Shown here: positions 54,315-62,832 of the stretch, one piece after another | Numbering within the stretch: position 1 is the first letter of the stretch | Layout of the letters: each line of letters opens with the position of its first letter | Assembly: GCF_002958735.1 (NCBI RefSeq) | Contig: NZ_PPGH01000010.1 | Coordinates: 36,996-100,995 of the forward strand | Length of the DNA stretch: 64,000 bases | From: Chromatium okenii | GTDB lineage: Bacteria; Pseudomonadota; Gammaproteobacteria; Chromatiales; Chromatiaceae | Reading direction: 5' to 3' | Program-made: the position numbers and the translations under genes | Notes under the pieces: model-generated | The model's input: the letters and a program-made list of their open reading frames with translations, nothing else | What the model was told of the DNA's origin: nothing | Databases searched by the model: none

Positions 54315-55128
54315 TGATTCTATGTATAGGGTAGCGTTACGAACGCTACCTATTTTTTGGTTAATAGCGTTGCATTATAGTGATGTATGAAATACCAAAT
54401 TGCTCCGATATGGTTAGTAAGTTTTTTAGAAAATGATAAGGTTTTTCTCACTAATCGAGAGATGCGTTGCCGAAACGTGCAGTTCAATCGCTCAATATGA
54501 TTTGTTCGTCCGCTTTCTTTGCCAACAGCACGATGGCGTTTCGATGGAAATATCATTCCATAAGCTGCCCAAAAATCGGTATAACTTACTGCGCATTGGC
54601 GATAAACAGGAGGCAAAGAATTCCATAATCCACGTGCAGATTTTTCACTTCTATCTCCAATGTACGCGCCAACAATTTCACGTGTGCGAGTATAATCGCC
54701 AACCAAAGCCATTGTTTATTCTTGAGTTTATGTACAAATAACCACATTTCATCACACTCAATCGTGATTCGTCCCCGGCGATTTTTACTCACTTCAACGT
54801 GACGTGGAACTGATTCGTATTTTTTGTTTACATAGCGTTGTAGCCAAGATTTTGAGATGCCAACGATTCGAGTAATAGCGGCTAAAGAAATCCGCTCTAA
54901 AAGTAAGCGATCAATCAAAGATTTCTTTTCATCAGAGAGATCTCGCCCTTAGCAGGGTTTAATACAAATTGCCGTCCACAGTCTTTACATCGGTACATTT
55001 GCTTATTGGTAGCGTTAAAACCGTTTTTGACGAAAGATTGAGAGTGGCATTTAGGGCAGTGCATAAAATAACTCCGATTCAAGTGCGTAATGATATTTTA
55101 ATTTTATCCTATCGACATTACCACTACC
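54310..55128 (-). mobile_element. IS1-type element, copy B (819 bp)
   Basis: The left end GGTAGTGATTCTATGTATAG pairs with the right end, whose complement is GGTAGTGGTAATGTCGATAG; the inner ATAGG(G/A)TA also matches. It is in the same orientation as copy A. No 8-9 bp target duplication is seen: the flanks are the end of hicA and a cut vapC. Confidence 0.85.
54350..55064 (-). pseudogene. IS1-family transposase, copy B
   Basis: From ATG 55064 it encodes a zinc-binding HTH (CPKC, CGRQF), then LLLERISLAAITRIVGISKS and WLQRYVNKKYESVPRHVEVS. The catalytic part IECDEMWLFVHKLKNKQWLW runs on in the same frame. It ends NHIERLNCTFRQRISRLVRK and FIHHYNATLLTKK. Breaks lie near 54692 (a 2-base difference from copy A) and 54940. 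The HTH-catalytic junction is continuous, marking the single-frame IS1 subtype. Confidence 0.82.
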
Positions 55129-55179
55129 ATTCTTCATCAAATAAATGCACATATTGGTATCAAGCATATAGCGCGGCAT
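55129..55179 (-). pseudogene. vapC: VapC toxin, 5' fragment cut by IS1-type copy B
   Basis: Seventeen codons, MPRYMLDTNMCIYLMKN, match the PIN-domain start of VapC (LDTN with catalytic Asp). They end exactly at the IS1 right end. The rest of vapC is not found on the other side of the element. The start overlaps the vapB stop (TAATG). Confidence 0.7.
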
Positions 55180-55414
55180 TACCAAACATCCCGCTCAACT
55201 TGTTCCTGAGTGCCGCGCCCTTCAATCAAAAAATCAGGAGAGAATTGGGCAAATTTATTCAAGACCCAGACAATGACCGACGTGCGGGGCGTATTCTGAG
55301 TTCATCGCCTTCACGTTCAATCTCCAGTTCAATATCGGTGTGTTCATACGCTAGTGCTGCCGGAATCCGCACCGCTTGCGAATTGCCATTCTTAAAAACC
55401 CGTGTCGTGTGCAT
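55179..55414 (-). pseudogene. vapB: VapB antitoxin, one frame break
   Basis: ATG 55414 starts MHTTRVFKNGNSQAVRIPAA, the AbrB-type DNA-binding fold of VapB. It continues YEHTDIELEIEREGDELRIR. The frame closes near 55270. One base over it continues VLNKFAQFSPDFLIEGRGTQ to the stop at 55179, which overlaps the vapC ATG. VapB represses its operon and neutralises VapC. Confidence 0.8.
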
Positions 55415-55518
55415 GGTGATACCCGTAAGGATGTATGACGGATGTACATTAAACTGTAGCACGTTATGAGGAGACCAAATCATGCCACTTAACGGACTGA
55501 CCACTTTGGAATAACACC

Positions 55519-55694
55519 ATGAACGAGCCATCTCACCCTGAAGCAAGGAATCACTGGCAGCTTCAAGACGCCAAAGCACGATTCAGTGAACTGGTACGGC
55601 GAGTACCGACCTCGTGTTGGAACATCCCAAAGTGCAGGGAGCGGTACGAGCGGAATTGCGCCCTTTTATTGAACAGGAACGTATTACTGTTTAA
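55519..55694 (+). pseudogene. Phd/YefM-type antitoxin start joined to an unrelated tail
   Basis: The frame starts MNEPSHPEARNHWQLQDAKA and RFSELVRR, the N-terminus of a Phd/YefM antitoxin. After about 30 codons it is joined, in another frame, to TDLVLEHPKVQGAVRAELRP and ending EQERITV. The conserved middle of Phd is missing, so this looks like a deletion product. The tail is not recognised. A similar short QERITV ending recurs after the DUF2442 gene. Confidence 0.5.
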
Positions 55695-55758
55695 TCGACG
55701 GGAATGGCGTTTTTATCTTGACATGAGGTGATGAAAATGGTGCAGGAGTTTTTATTGA

Positions 55759-56013
55759 ATGCCTGAGATTTGCCGTTTTTATGGTATTGCCATTCGGATG
55801 TATGCCATCAGTCGGGAACATCCACCCCCGCATGTTCATATTCAATATGGTGATGATCTTGCGGTGATGGAACTTAACACTCTCAACATCATTCATGGGC
55901 GTATCCCCAAGAAGTGTCGTCAATTAGTCCGCGAGTGGGCAGAACTTCATCAAGATGAACTGATTACCATGTGGCATACACAACAATTCCGTTCGATTCA
56001 ACCCTTGGAGTAA
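55759..56013 (+). CDS. DUF4160 protein
   Basis: Encodes 84 residues: MPEICRFYGIAIRMYAISRE, then HPPPHVHIQYGDDLAVMELN, IIHGRIPKKCRQLVREWAEL. The PHVHI/V and G-x-I-P-x-K-x-R pattern is typical of DUF4160. It is followed after 6 bases by a DUF2442 gene, and these two families are often adjacent. A toxin-antitoxin role has been suggested from such pairing but is not settled. The gene is intact, unlike most neighbours. Confidence 0.82.
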   Translation: MPEICRFYGIAIRMYAISREHPPPHVHIQYGDDLAVMELNTLNIIHGRIPKKCRQLVREWAELHQDELITMWHTQQFRSIQPLE

Positions 56014-56019
56014 CGCACT

Positions 56020-56271
56020 ATGAAACTCAAACACGCACATCATCTTGGCGCATATCGTTTTGCCCTGACATTTGCCGACGGGCAGGTGATTGAATGTGAT
56101 CTACGGGAATTGATCGGTCAGCATATCGCTGAGAACGAAGTGCCCACTGCGCATGTTGATTTAGCGTGGGGCTGTTTGGAATTCTTAAATGGTCAGGTAG
56201 ATATTGCACCAGAGACATTGGCGCGTTATGTCGGAGTATTGCAGGAAAGGATGCGGCTTGATCGCATTTGA
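56020..56271 (+). CDS. DUF2442 protein
   Basis: Encodes 83 residues: MKLKHAHHLGAYRFALTFAD, GQVIECDLRELIG and AHVDLAWGCLEFLNGQVDIA, then PETLARYVG. This is the DUF2442 pattern (short beta-strand N-terminus, W-x-LEF-x-NG motif). It is the partner of the preceding DUF4160 gene in a two-gene unit. Function is not established. Intact. Confidence 0.82.
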   Translation: MKLKHAHHLGAYRFALTFADGQVIECDLRELIGQHIAENEVPTAHVDLAWGCLEFLNGQVDIAPETLARYVGVLQERMRLDRI

Positions 56272-56294
56272 AATCTATTGGTCACAGGAACGAA

Positions 56295-56587
56295 TCACTG
56301 TTTAATCAACTGATTCGATGATCTTCCGTCCGCAACTCTTTCCCGAATGATCCGCCGCAGCGTGTCTTCAAGTGTGCGGCGCTGCATTGCCTCGCGCAGC
56401 GTGGCGTTGATCAGCGTTTGATAGCCCCGCTCACCTGACTGATGTTTGAACCATGACACCACGTCTGGGTCGAGAGCGATGTTAATCTTGATCTTCTTAC
56501 TCGGTGCGGGTTGCAGTCCGACCCGATGGATGGCGCGAGCCATATCCGCGTCAGTGATTGGCGGCGCTTCATCCAAAGCGTCTGCGT
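56295..56587 (-). pseudogene. BrnA-like antitoxin, 5' end cut by IS481-type copy D
   Basis: The frame covers DALDEAPPITDADMARAIHR, then KIKINIALDPDVVSWFKHQS and GERGYQTLINATLREAM. The last part, D-x-D-V-V-x-W-F-K and GYQTLIN, is the ribbon-helix-helix of BrnA/COG3514 antitoxins. The first codons are missing at 56587, where the IS481-type element starts. No BrnT toxin is adjacent. It ends at 56295. Confidence 0.75.
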
Positions 56588-57699
56588 TGTCAGGAACCGT
56601 ATGATTATATTCCGCAACGCAGCTACCCACTATTTTTAGCACGAGAGGCTTTGCAAGGCGTCATCACGGACATTCACCACCGCGCCCTACATCGCTAATC
56701 GGTTGGGCACTCAGAGGAGAATTGATGCTATGAACTTGAATTTACACAAAAATGCCCGCACAACTCCGCGATCCGGCGTGAACTGCAACATTCCACTAAA
56801 TCTGAGCGTGACCTCGCCCGCGAATATCATCTGAATCGGGCGACGGTGCGCAAATGGCGTCACCGCGAGACCACTGACGATGCGTCTCATTGTCCGCATT
56901 ATCTACATACCACTTTGAAACCATTGGAAGAATTGATCGCCGTGGCGTTGCGCACGACGTTGTTGCTACCCATCGATGACTTGCTGGTCGTGCTGCGCAC
57001 CTGTTTTAACCCTGAGGTGTCGCGCTCAGGGCTACAGCGTTGTTTACGTCGCCACCACGCTCTCCAACCTTAAAGACTTGATTCCAAAAGAAGAAGGTGC
57101 GAAAAAACCGCCTAAACAGTTCAAAGATTACGCGCCCGGTTTATCCACATTGATATTAAATACCTCCCTAAGATGCCGGATGAAAAAGCCCATCGCTATC
57201 TTTTTGTCGCCATTGATCGGGCAACGCGTTGGGTCTATGCAAGGTTTTTGCTCAGAAAACTGCCGCCAACGCCAGCGCGTTTCTCCAGCAAGTGATCGCT
57301 ACTGCGCGTTTAAGATTGAAAAGGTGTTGACCGATAACGGCAAGGAGTTTACTGATCGTTTCTGCGCTACGGCGAACGCGAACCGACTGGTCGCCATCGC
57401 TTTGATTTAGTTTGTAAAGAACACCAGATTGAGCATCGCCTAATTCCGCCCTCGCATCCGCAAATGAACGGAATGGTCGAGCGATTTAACGGACGGATTG
57501 CCGAGGTGGTGGCGACAAAGCGCTTTGATTCTGCACAAAATTTAGAAAAAACGCTGCACCATTATGTGCAGATGTATAACCATCAGATACCCCAAAAAGC
57601 CCTTGGACATGTGTCACCGGTGCAAGCGTTGAAAAACTGGCAACAGAAGGAACCTGAACGCTTTCAAAAAACAGGTCTACAATCTCTCGGGTCTTGACA
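56588..57699 (+). mobile_element. IS481-type element, copy D (1112 bp)
   Basis: It has the same ends as copy C (TGTCAGGAACCGTATGATTA at the left, complement of TGTCAAGACCCGAGAGATTG at the right) and the same total length. It separates a 5'-truncated brnA-like gene and a 5'-truncated toxin gene. No target duplication is visible. Confidence 0.83.
56730..57697 (+). pseudogene. IS481-family transposase, copy D, frame breaks
   Basis: It starts MNLNLHKNARTT with the same HTH as copy C. DDE integrase-core segments follow: MPDEKAHRYLFVAIDRATRW, FKIEKVLTDNGKEFTDRFCA, then HPQMNGMVERFNGRIAEVVA and HHYVQMYNHQIPQKALGHVS. It ends QKTGLQSLGS. At least five single-base breaks separate these segments. The last 78 codons are open. 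Confidence 0.82.
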
Positions 57700-57810
57700 C
57701 CGGTGCGAATAACAACTGATTACCGTGCAGTAGGAGTTAAAAACGATGAAATGATATGGTTTTGGATTGGTTCTCACAGAGAATACAAGAAAATCCTTCA
57801 ACATTTGTAG
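57700..57810 (+). pseudogene. RelE/HigB-like toxin, C-terminal fragment
   Basis: The frame abutting IS481-type copy D reads RITTDYRAVGVKNDEMIWFW, then IGSHREYKKILQHL and stop. DYRAVGV followed by WFWIGSHxEYxK is the C-terminal core of RelE-superfamily toxins. The N-terminal half is missing. Confidence 0.65.
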
Positions 57811-57826
57811 TTTGTCCACGAATGAA
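57765..57826 (+). repeat. Imperfect direct repeat, copy 1
   Basis: The 62 bases from GATTGGTTCTCACA to TTGTCCACGAATGAA recur at 58338-58399 with about a dozen differences. Copy 1 spans the end of the toxin fragment. Confidence 0.6.
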
Positions 57827-57869
57827 TTGTTTGTCTTCATCATTGAAGGCATCAGAATATAGAAAAATT

Positions 57870-58061
57870 ATGCCTCGTAAAATTAGAGCATTGCTACTCG
57901 ATCTTGAAAAAGCGGATTCAAAAATCGTGGTGGAAAAGGAAGCCACCGGAATTTTGAGCATGATTCTGGGTTCGAATCACGATTTCCGGCAAGCTCAGTG
58001 ACGATGCAAAACCTTATCAAGAGCGTGAAGTTAAACAAAAATCGAAGAGACAACGCGATGA
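57870..58061 (+). pseudogene. hicA: HicA-type toxin, second locus, frame breaks
   Basis: ATG 57870 starts MPRKIRALLLDLEKA. One base over, the frame reads GFKNRGGKGSHRNFEH, the catalytic GGKGSHR motif of HicA. A further shift gives GKLSDDAKPYQEREVKQK, and a last shift IEETTR and stop. The stop overlaps the hicB ATG by 4 bases. Several one-base breaks disrupt an otherwise clear HicA. Confidence 0.7.
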
Positions 58062-58299
58062 AAGATAGTACTAGATATTTAAAAATTGTCGAATGGTCAG
58101 ATGAAGATCAATGCTTTGTTGGTCAATGCCCTGGTGTTATCGGTCCATGCTGTCACGGGAATGATGAAATAACAGTTTATACCGAACTTTTGTACAATTG
58201 TTGATGAAATGGTTAGCGTTATGGAAACAAGAGGGTAAACCATTACCGCCACCAACGTATGGTAAAGGTATTGCGCAAAAACTAGCTGATATTGCCTAG
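58058..58299 (+). pseudogene. hicB: HicB-type antitoxin, second locus, frame breaks
   Basis: ATG 58058 starts MKDSTRYLKIVEWSDEDQCF, then VGQCPGVIGPCCHGNDEITV. Shifted frames continue CTIVDEMVSVMET and GKPLPPPTYGKGIAQKLADI. This is a full HicB with two breaks. It is translationally coupled to the preceding hicA. Confidence 0.7.
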
Positions 58300-58508
58300 T
58301 AAGTTGTTTGCGCTAAAAATAGTAGATAATGACGATAGATTGGTTTTCACAAGAGAATATGAGAAAACCTTCAGAATCCGTGGCTTGTCCACGAATGAAA
58401 TACTTGACATAATGTTTAAATAATGAAACTATTTTTATGGCGTTAATGAAATTTTCTGATTAGTTTTGAAAATCAAAGCCTTGTCAACAAATTTTTGGAG
58501 AAGCATCA
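58300..58508. other. Gap after the second hic locus, with a repeat copy
   Basis: It holds the second copy of the imperfect direct repeat (58338-58399). No gene is supported, although a short frame through the repeat reads MTIDWFSQ. The ribosome binding site TTGGAGAA for the next gene is at the end. Confidence 0.45.
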
Positions 58509-58766
58509 ATGCGCGTCGAATGCCACAACTGCAAGTCAATCGTTGAATATGAGCAAGATGAATCAGGAAAATGGGTAGGAATGATAATTGGAGGCGCAGG
58601 AGGCGGTTGGCTTGGTAGTTCAATTGGCATTGCATTGTTAGGTACGGCAATTTCTGGCATGTTGCCTCTCGCAATTATTGGTGCAATTATTTTAGGTAAT
58701 ATGATGGATTCCAGTGATGAAATGGAATGCCCTAAATGCAAGGCAACAATTAAACTAAAGAGTTGA
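58509..58766 (+). CDS. Small zinc-ribbon membrane protein
   Basis: Encodes 85 residues with GGAG 9 bases upstream. An N-terminal CHNC pair and a C-terminal CPKC pair (residues 5-8 and about 75-78) could form one zinc site. Between them lies a Gly/Ala/Ile-rich hydrophobic region with glycine-zipper spacing (MIIGGAGGGWLGSSIGIALL, then a second stretch). I do not recognise the family. The two ends would lie on the same side of the membrane if there are two helices. Confidence 0.6.
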   Translation: MRVECHNCKSIVEYEQDESGKWVGMIIGGAGGGWLGSSIGIALLGTAISGMLPLAIIGAIILGNMMDSSDEMECPKCKATIKLKS

Positions 58767-58873
58767 GTTTTGGGTGGGTATATTTAAAACTGAATTTTCA
58801 GCCGATCCCAATTTAGCTGACGCTGTCACTGGATCGGTTGTTCTTGCCATTAAGTCTTGTAAGGAACTAGATT

Positions 58874-58996
58874 ATGAAATCTGATGCAGCTACTTCTATT
58901 TATATTTTACTTTTTATCTTTGCCATTATCTTTGCCATGGTAGCAATAAGTAGAGATGGCTTGAACACCGACACCGACACTAAATGGGTTTTTTGA
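58874..58996 (+). CDS. Small membrane peptide
   Basis: Encodes 40 residues, MKSDAATSIYILLFIFAIIF then AMVAISRDGLNTDTDTKWVF. One membrane helix is visible. Its end overlaps the start of the next small membrane gene by 13 bases. It could be real or the start of a longer frameshifted protein. Confidence 0.4.
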   Translation: MKSDAATSIYILLFIFAIIFAMVAISRDGLNTDTDTKWVF

Positions 58997-59268
58997 TTTT
59001 ATTGGTCTTGATGTCGTTTGCAGTAGCTTTTTTTTGCCTATTTCATAATAGGCGCAGTTGTTTGGAGCACACTAATCGGTATTTTCGTACCAATCGCAGG
59101 AGCAATTGTTTTGTTAAATTCTGTATATTGCTTAGACGCATTGCGTGTCCTGATGAGATTGATCCTTCACAGGACAGCATTCTATGGCTCACGCTAATAT
59201 GGCCGATTACTTTAGTTGTTAGTTTGTTTTTGTATCCGGGCTTGTTTTTTATTAACTTGTTATTCTGA
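58984..59268 (+). CDS. Small membrane protein, probably with two compensating frame breaks
   Basis: The direct frame gives 94 residues, MGFLILLVLMSFAVAFF at the start and PDEIDPSQDSILWLTLIWPI with a last helix at the end. The middle of the direct frame is Arg/Cys/Asn-rich. One base over (after an 8-T run at about 59027) it becomes a membrane-like AYFIIGAVVWSTLIGIFVPI and LLNSVYCLDALRV. I think the true protein uses the shifted middle. Family not recognised. Confidence 0.5.
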   Translation: MGFLILLVLMSFAVAFFCLFHNRRSCLEHTNRYFRTNRRSNCFVKFCILLRRIACPDEIDPSQDSILWLTLIWPITLVVSLFLYPGLFFINLLF

Positions 59269-59291
59269 AATAACACAATTTAAATGCCAAC

Positions 59292-59323
59292 AACCGCATC
59301 ACCACTCCCAGCATGATGCGGTT
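59292..59323 (-). terminator. Hairpin after mtnA
   Basis: A 10-bp perfect stem AACCGCATCA/TGATGCGGTT with a 12-base loop begins 8 bases after the mtnA stop on the minus strand. The following T-run is short. Probable terminator. Confidence 0.6.
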
Positions 59324-59331
59324 ATCAAACT

Positions 59332-60389
59332 TCACCCCATCAGCCCCCGCATCTTTTCAGTTGTCGGATTCAAAACCACCCCGCGCTCAGTGACGATGGC
59401 ATCCACCAGCGCCGCCGGCGTCACATCAAACACCGGATTTCGCGCCACGCAGCCCACCGGCGCTAATTGTTGCCCGCCACAGCCCAGCAATTCCGCTGGA
59501 TCGCGCTCTTCAATTGGAATTTCCGCGCCGCTGGCGATGCTCATATCCACCGTCGACGTCGGCGCAGCGACCATCACCTTGATTCCGTGATGCCTCGCCA
59601 GCACCGCTAAACCATAATGCCGATTTTGTTCGCCACATCGCCATTCGCCGCGATCCGATCCGAGCCGACAATCACCCAGCCCACCGTTCCCGTCGCCATC
59701 AAACTCGCTGCCGCGCAGTCCGCCTGCAACGTGACCGGAATCCCGTCGTGCATCAATTCCCACGCCGTCAGCCGCGCACCTTGCAGCCATGGGCGGGTTT
59801 CATCCGCAAACACGCGCCCGATCTTACCCGCCGCAAACGCGCTGCGTACCACGCCCAGCGCCGTGCCATAACCGCCAGTCGCCAATGCGCCAGCGTTGCA
59901 ATGTGTAATGATGTCAGTCGGTTGCGTTATCAGCGCCGCGCCCAACTCACCGATGCGCCGATTCGCATCCCGATCTTCTTGATGAATCGCCAACGCCTCG
60001 TTTAACAACGCGCCAGTCGGATCGCCGTCAGCGAGCTGCGCGATCAACGCCTCCATCCGCCGCAGCGCCCAAAATAGATTGACCGCCGTCGGGCGCGATG
60101 CCGCGAGCCGGGCTAAATCCGCCGTGATTGCCGTTTTCCAGCCCGCGCCAGCAGCGGTAAACGCAGCGCGTCCGGCTAACACCACGCCATAGGCAGCAGC
60201 AATCCCAATCGCTGGCGCACCGCGCACGACCATTGCGCGAATCGCGTCGGCGACGGCAGCGGCTTGATCGTAAACGAGAAATTCTGCCCGCTGCGGCAAA
60301 ATCCGCTGATCGGCTAAATACAAATGCCCGTCGTGCCACAGCGCGGCATCGTCAGGCGTGGGAATGGTTGGTGCAGTGGTTTTCATCAT
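59332..60389 (-). CDS. mtnA: Methylthioribose-1-phosphate isomerase, one frame break
   Basis: From ATG 60389 or 60386 (GGAG upstream) the product has [54 protein letters not shown] and [17 protein letters not shown]. The frame breaks near 59615. The rest, [20 protein letters not shown] and REPVF-type RNPVFDVTP, is one base over. It isomerises 5-methylthioribose-1-phosphate in methionine salvage. Cys and Asp of the active site are present (HCNAG, GSDRI). It is divergent from the deaminase gene. Confidence 0.88.
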
Positions 60390-60454
60390 TCGCTCCATGT
60401 GGCATGTTGCCGCGCATTCTCGCTGATTCCCCGTTATAACCAAAGGACGCACCG

Positions 60455-61791
60455 ATGCAGGCTGAACTCGTCATCTATCCGCAGTGGATACTTCCCGTTG
60501 ATCGGGACAATCGCCAATTGACCAACCACGCGCTCGCCATCGCCGACGGGCGGATTGTGGCGATTGTGCCGGCAGCGGAAGCGCGGCAGTCAATTCACGC
60601 GCAGCAAGTGCTTGAATTGCCAGAACATGTGCTGATTCCGGCTTGGTCAATGCGCACACCCCGCGGCGATGACGCTGCTGCGCGGATTGGCGGACGATTT
60701 GCCGCTGATGACGTGGCTGCACGATTACATCTGGCCGACCGAGCAACGCTGGGTGATGCGGAGTTTGTGCGCGACGGGACGCGGCTGGCGGTGCTGGAGA
60801 TGTTGTGCGGCGGCGTCACCTGTTATCACGACATGTATTTTCATCCCGAAGTCACCGCGCAGGTGACGGCAGATGCGGGAATGCGAGCGGTGATTGGCAT
60901 GATTGTGGTGGATTTTCCGACCGGTTATGCCGCCAACGCCGACGAGTATTTGAGCAAAGGGCTGGCGCTTCACGCTGCGTATCGTGACCACCCGCTGATT
61001 CGCGTCGCCTTTGCGCCACATTCGCCCTATGCCGTATCGGATGCGCCGTTGCAGCGGATCAACGCGCTGGCCGCGCAGCTTGACGTGCCGATTCATCTGC
61101 ATCTGCATGAAACGCATGATGAAATTGTGCAATCAGAACGCGATCACGGGCAGCGCCCGTTGCGCCTCGATCAGCTCGGGCTAATCAACTCGCGGCTGCT
61201 CGCCATTCACATGACGCAGCTTAACGATGCGGAAATTGCGCGGCTGGCGGAGACTGGTGCGCACGTCGTGCATTGCCCAGAATCCAATCTCAAGTTGGCG
61301 AGCGGGTTTTGTCCGGTGGAGAAATTGCTGGCAGCGGGCGTGAATGTCGCGCTCGGCACCGATGGCGCAGCGAGCAATAACGATTTGAATATATTGGGAG
61401 AAATGCGCACGGCGGCGCTGCTCGGCAAAGGCGTTGCCGGTTCTGCGACTGCTGTGTCTGCCACTGCCGGCTGCGGATGGCGACGATCAATGGAGCGCTG
61501 GCGCTGGGTTTGGCAGATGAAATTGGTTCGCTGGAAGTGGGCAAGTCGGCGGATATTGTTGCGTTGGATTTCAACGATTTACACACGCAGCCGGTCTATC
61601 ATCCCGGCTCGCAATTGGTTTATGCGGCGAGTCGGCAGCAGGTGCGACAAGTGTGGATTCGTGGGCATCAGGTGGTGCGCGATGGTGTGCCGACTTCGCT
61701 TGATTCCGCTGAAGTGATTGCGGCAGCGCGGGCGTGGGTAAACGAATTATTGATAGCGCGGTTTAAGCCATTAAAAAAGCCGCCATTTTAA
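60455..61791 (+). CDS. mtaD: 5-methylthioadenosine/S-adenosylhomocysteine deaminase (amidohydrolase), frame breaks
   Basis: It begins [16 protein letters not shown]. The metal-binding NAHTH is present only if two missing bases near 60635-60662 are supplied; the frame there shifts to [20 protein letters not shown] and returns near 60750. The remaining motifs are in the main frame: [41 protein letters not shown] last shift near 61465 leads to [20 protein letters not shown] and on to the end. It deaminates methylthioadenosine or adenosylhomocysteine. Losses fall at short base runs, suggesting base-call errors. Confidence 0.85.
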
Positions 61792-61812
61792 TTCAAAAAA
61801 CGCGGCTTTTTT
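61773..61812. terminator. Bidirectional terminator between mtaD and pfkA
   Basis: AAAAAAGCCGC pairs with GCGGCTTTTTT around an 18-base loop. It overlaps the mtaD stop and lies between two convergent genes. Confidence 0.85.
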
Positions 61813-61829
61813 GGTGAATCACGCAGCGT

Positions 61830-62812
61830 TTAGGTCGCTAAAAAACGATTGATTTTTAATAAATGCGTGGGTGGTTGATGATTGCGATCTGCCAGCGCCT
61901 CACGCAAGGGCACGAGTTGATTGGCTTGTCCTAATTTGCCCGCCAGCATTTGCGTTTCGCCAGCCAGCAATGATTGCACTGCAAAAACGCCTAATTCAGT
62001 AGCGAGATAACGATCTAATGCCACTGGAGAACCGCCGCGTTGCACGTGACCGAGAACGCAGGTGCGCGTTTCAAAACCATGACCTTCAATATCTACAGCG
62101 ACTTGCTGCACTCCGCCGTTACAAGCACCTTCTGCGACGACGACAACCAAACTCTTTTTACCGCGAGCGCGATATTCTTTAATGCGCGTAATAATGGTTT
62201 CAGGATCATAAGCCTGTTCGGGAATTAAAATCTCTTCAGCGCCGCCGCCAATACCAGTAAATAATGCAATCCACCCAGCATGACGCCCCATCACTTCTAA
62301 TAAAAAAATACGGTCGAACGCATCGGCAGTGTCACGCAGTCGATCCACTGCATCTAATGCGGTATCCAACGCAGTGAAAAAACCAATTGTCCAATCGGTG
62401 CCACCGAGATCATTATCAATTGTGCCCGGCAAACCAATGATTTGCCCAGACCAATGTTCTGATAATGACACTGCACTTGCATTGAACCATTGCCACCAAT
62501 CACCAGCAGCGCATCAATTCCCAATCCTTTTAAGTTTTTAGCGGCTCGTTCTACACCTTCTGCGTGGTGCATTTCCGGGCAACGGGCGCTGCCGAGAATC
62601 GTTCCGCCGCGTTGAATAATGTTGGCAACTGACCGCGCATCAAGCACTTGATATTCGCCCAGTAATACGCCGCGATAACCGTGTTGAAAACCAATCACTT
62701 CTAAATTGTGATACACCGCTGTGCGCACAATGGCGCGTAAACAAGCATTCATACCGGGCGCATCACCACCGCTGGTTAATACGCCAATTCGATGCAAACG
62801 TTGATTATTCAA
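61830..62812 (-). CDS. pfkA: 6-phosphofructokinase, one frame break
   Basis: From ATG 62812 it starts MNNQRLHRIGVLTSGGDAPG and includes GTILGSARCPEM and LLVIGGNGSMQ. After a one-base shift near 62470 it continues IIGLPGTIDNDLGGTDWTIG, MGRHAGWIALFTGIGGGAEE and LGHVQRGGSPVALDRYLAT. Glycine after the ATP-binding GGD and the PGTIDND active site are present. GGNGS in place of GGDGS in the second nucleotide motif is notable and bears on phosphoryl-donor use. It phosphorylates fructose-6-phosphate. Confidence 0.9.
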
Positions 62813-62832
62813 TTCGTGTTCTCCATTGCGAT

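Noticed and set aside
49838..55128. A simple intact composite transposon made by IS1 copies A and B
   Set aside because: Copy A lacks one end and neither outer flank shows a shared target duplication; the arrangement is only partly consistent, so it is given as a finding, not as a mobile-element feature.
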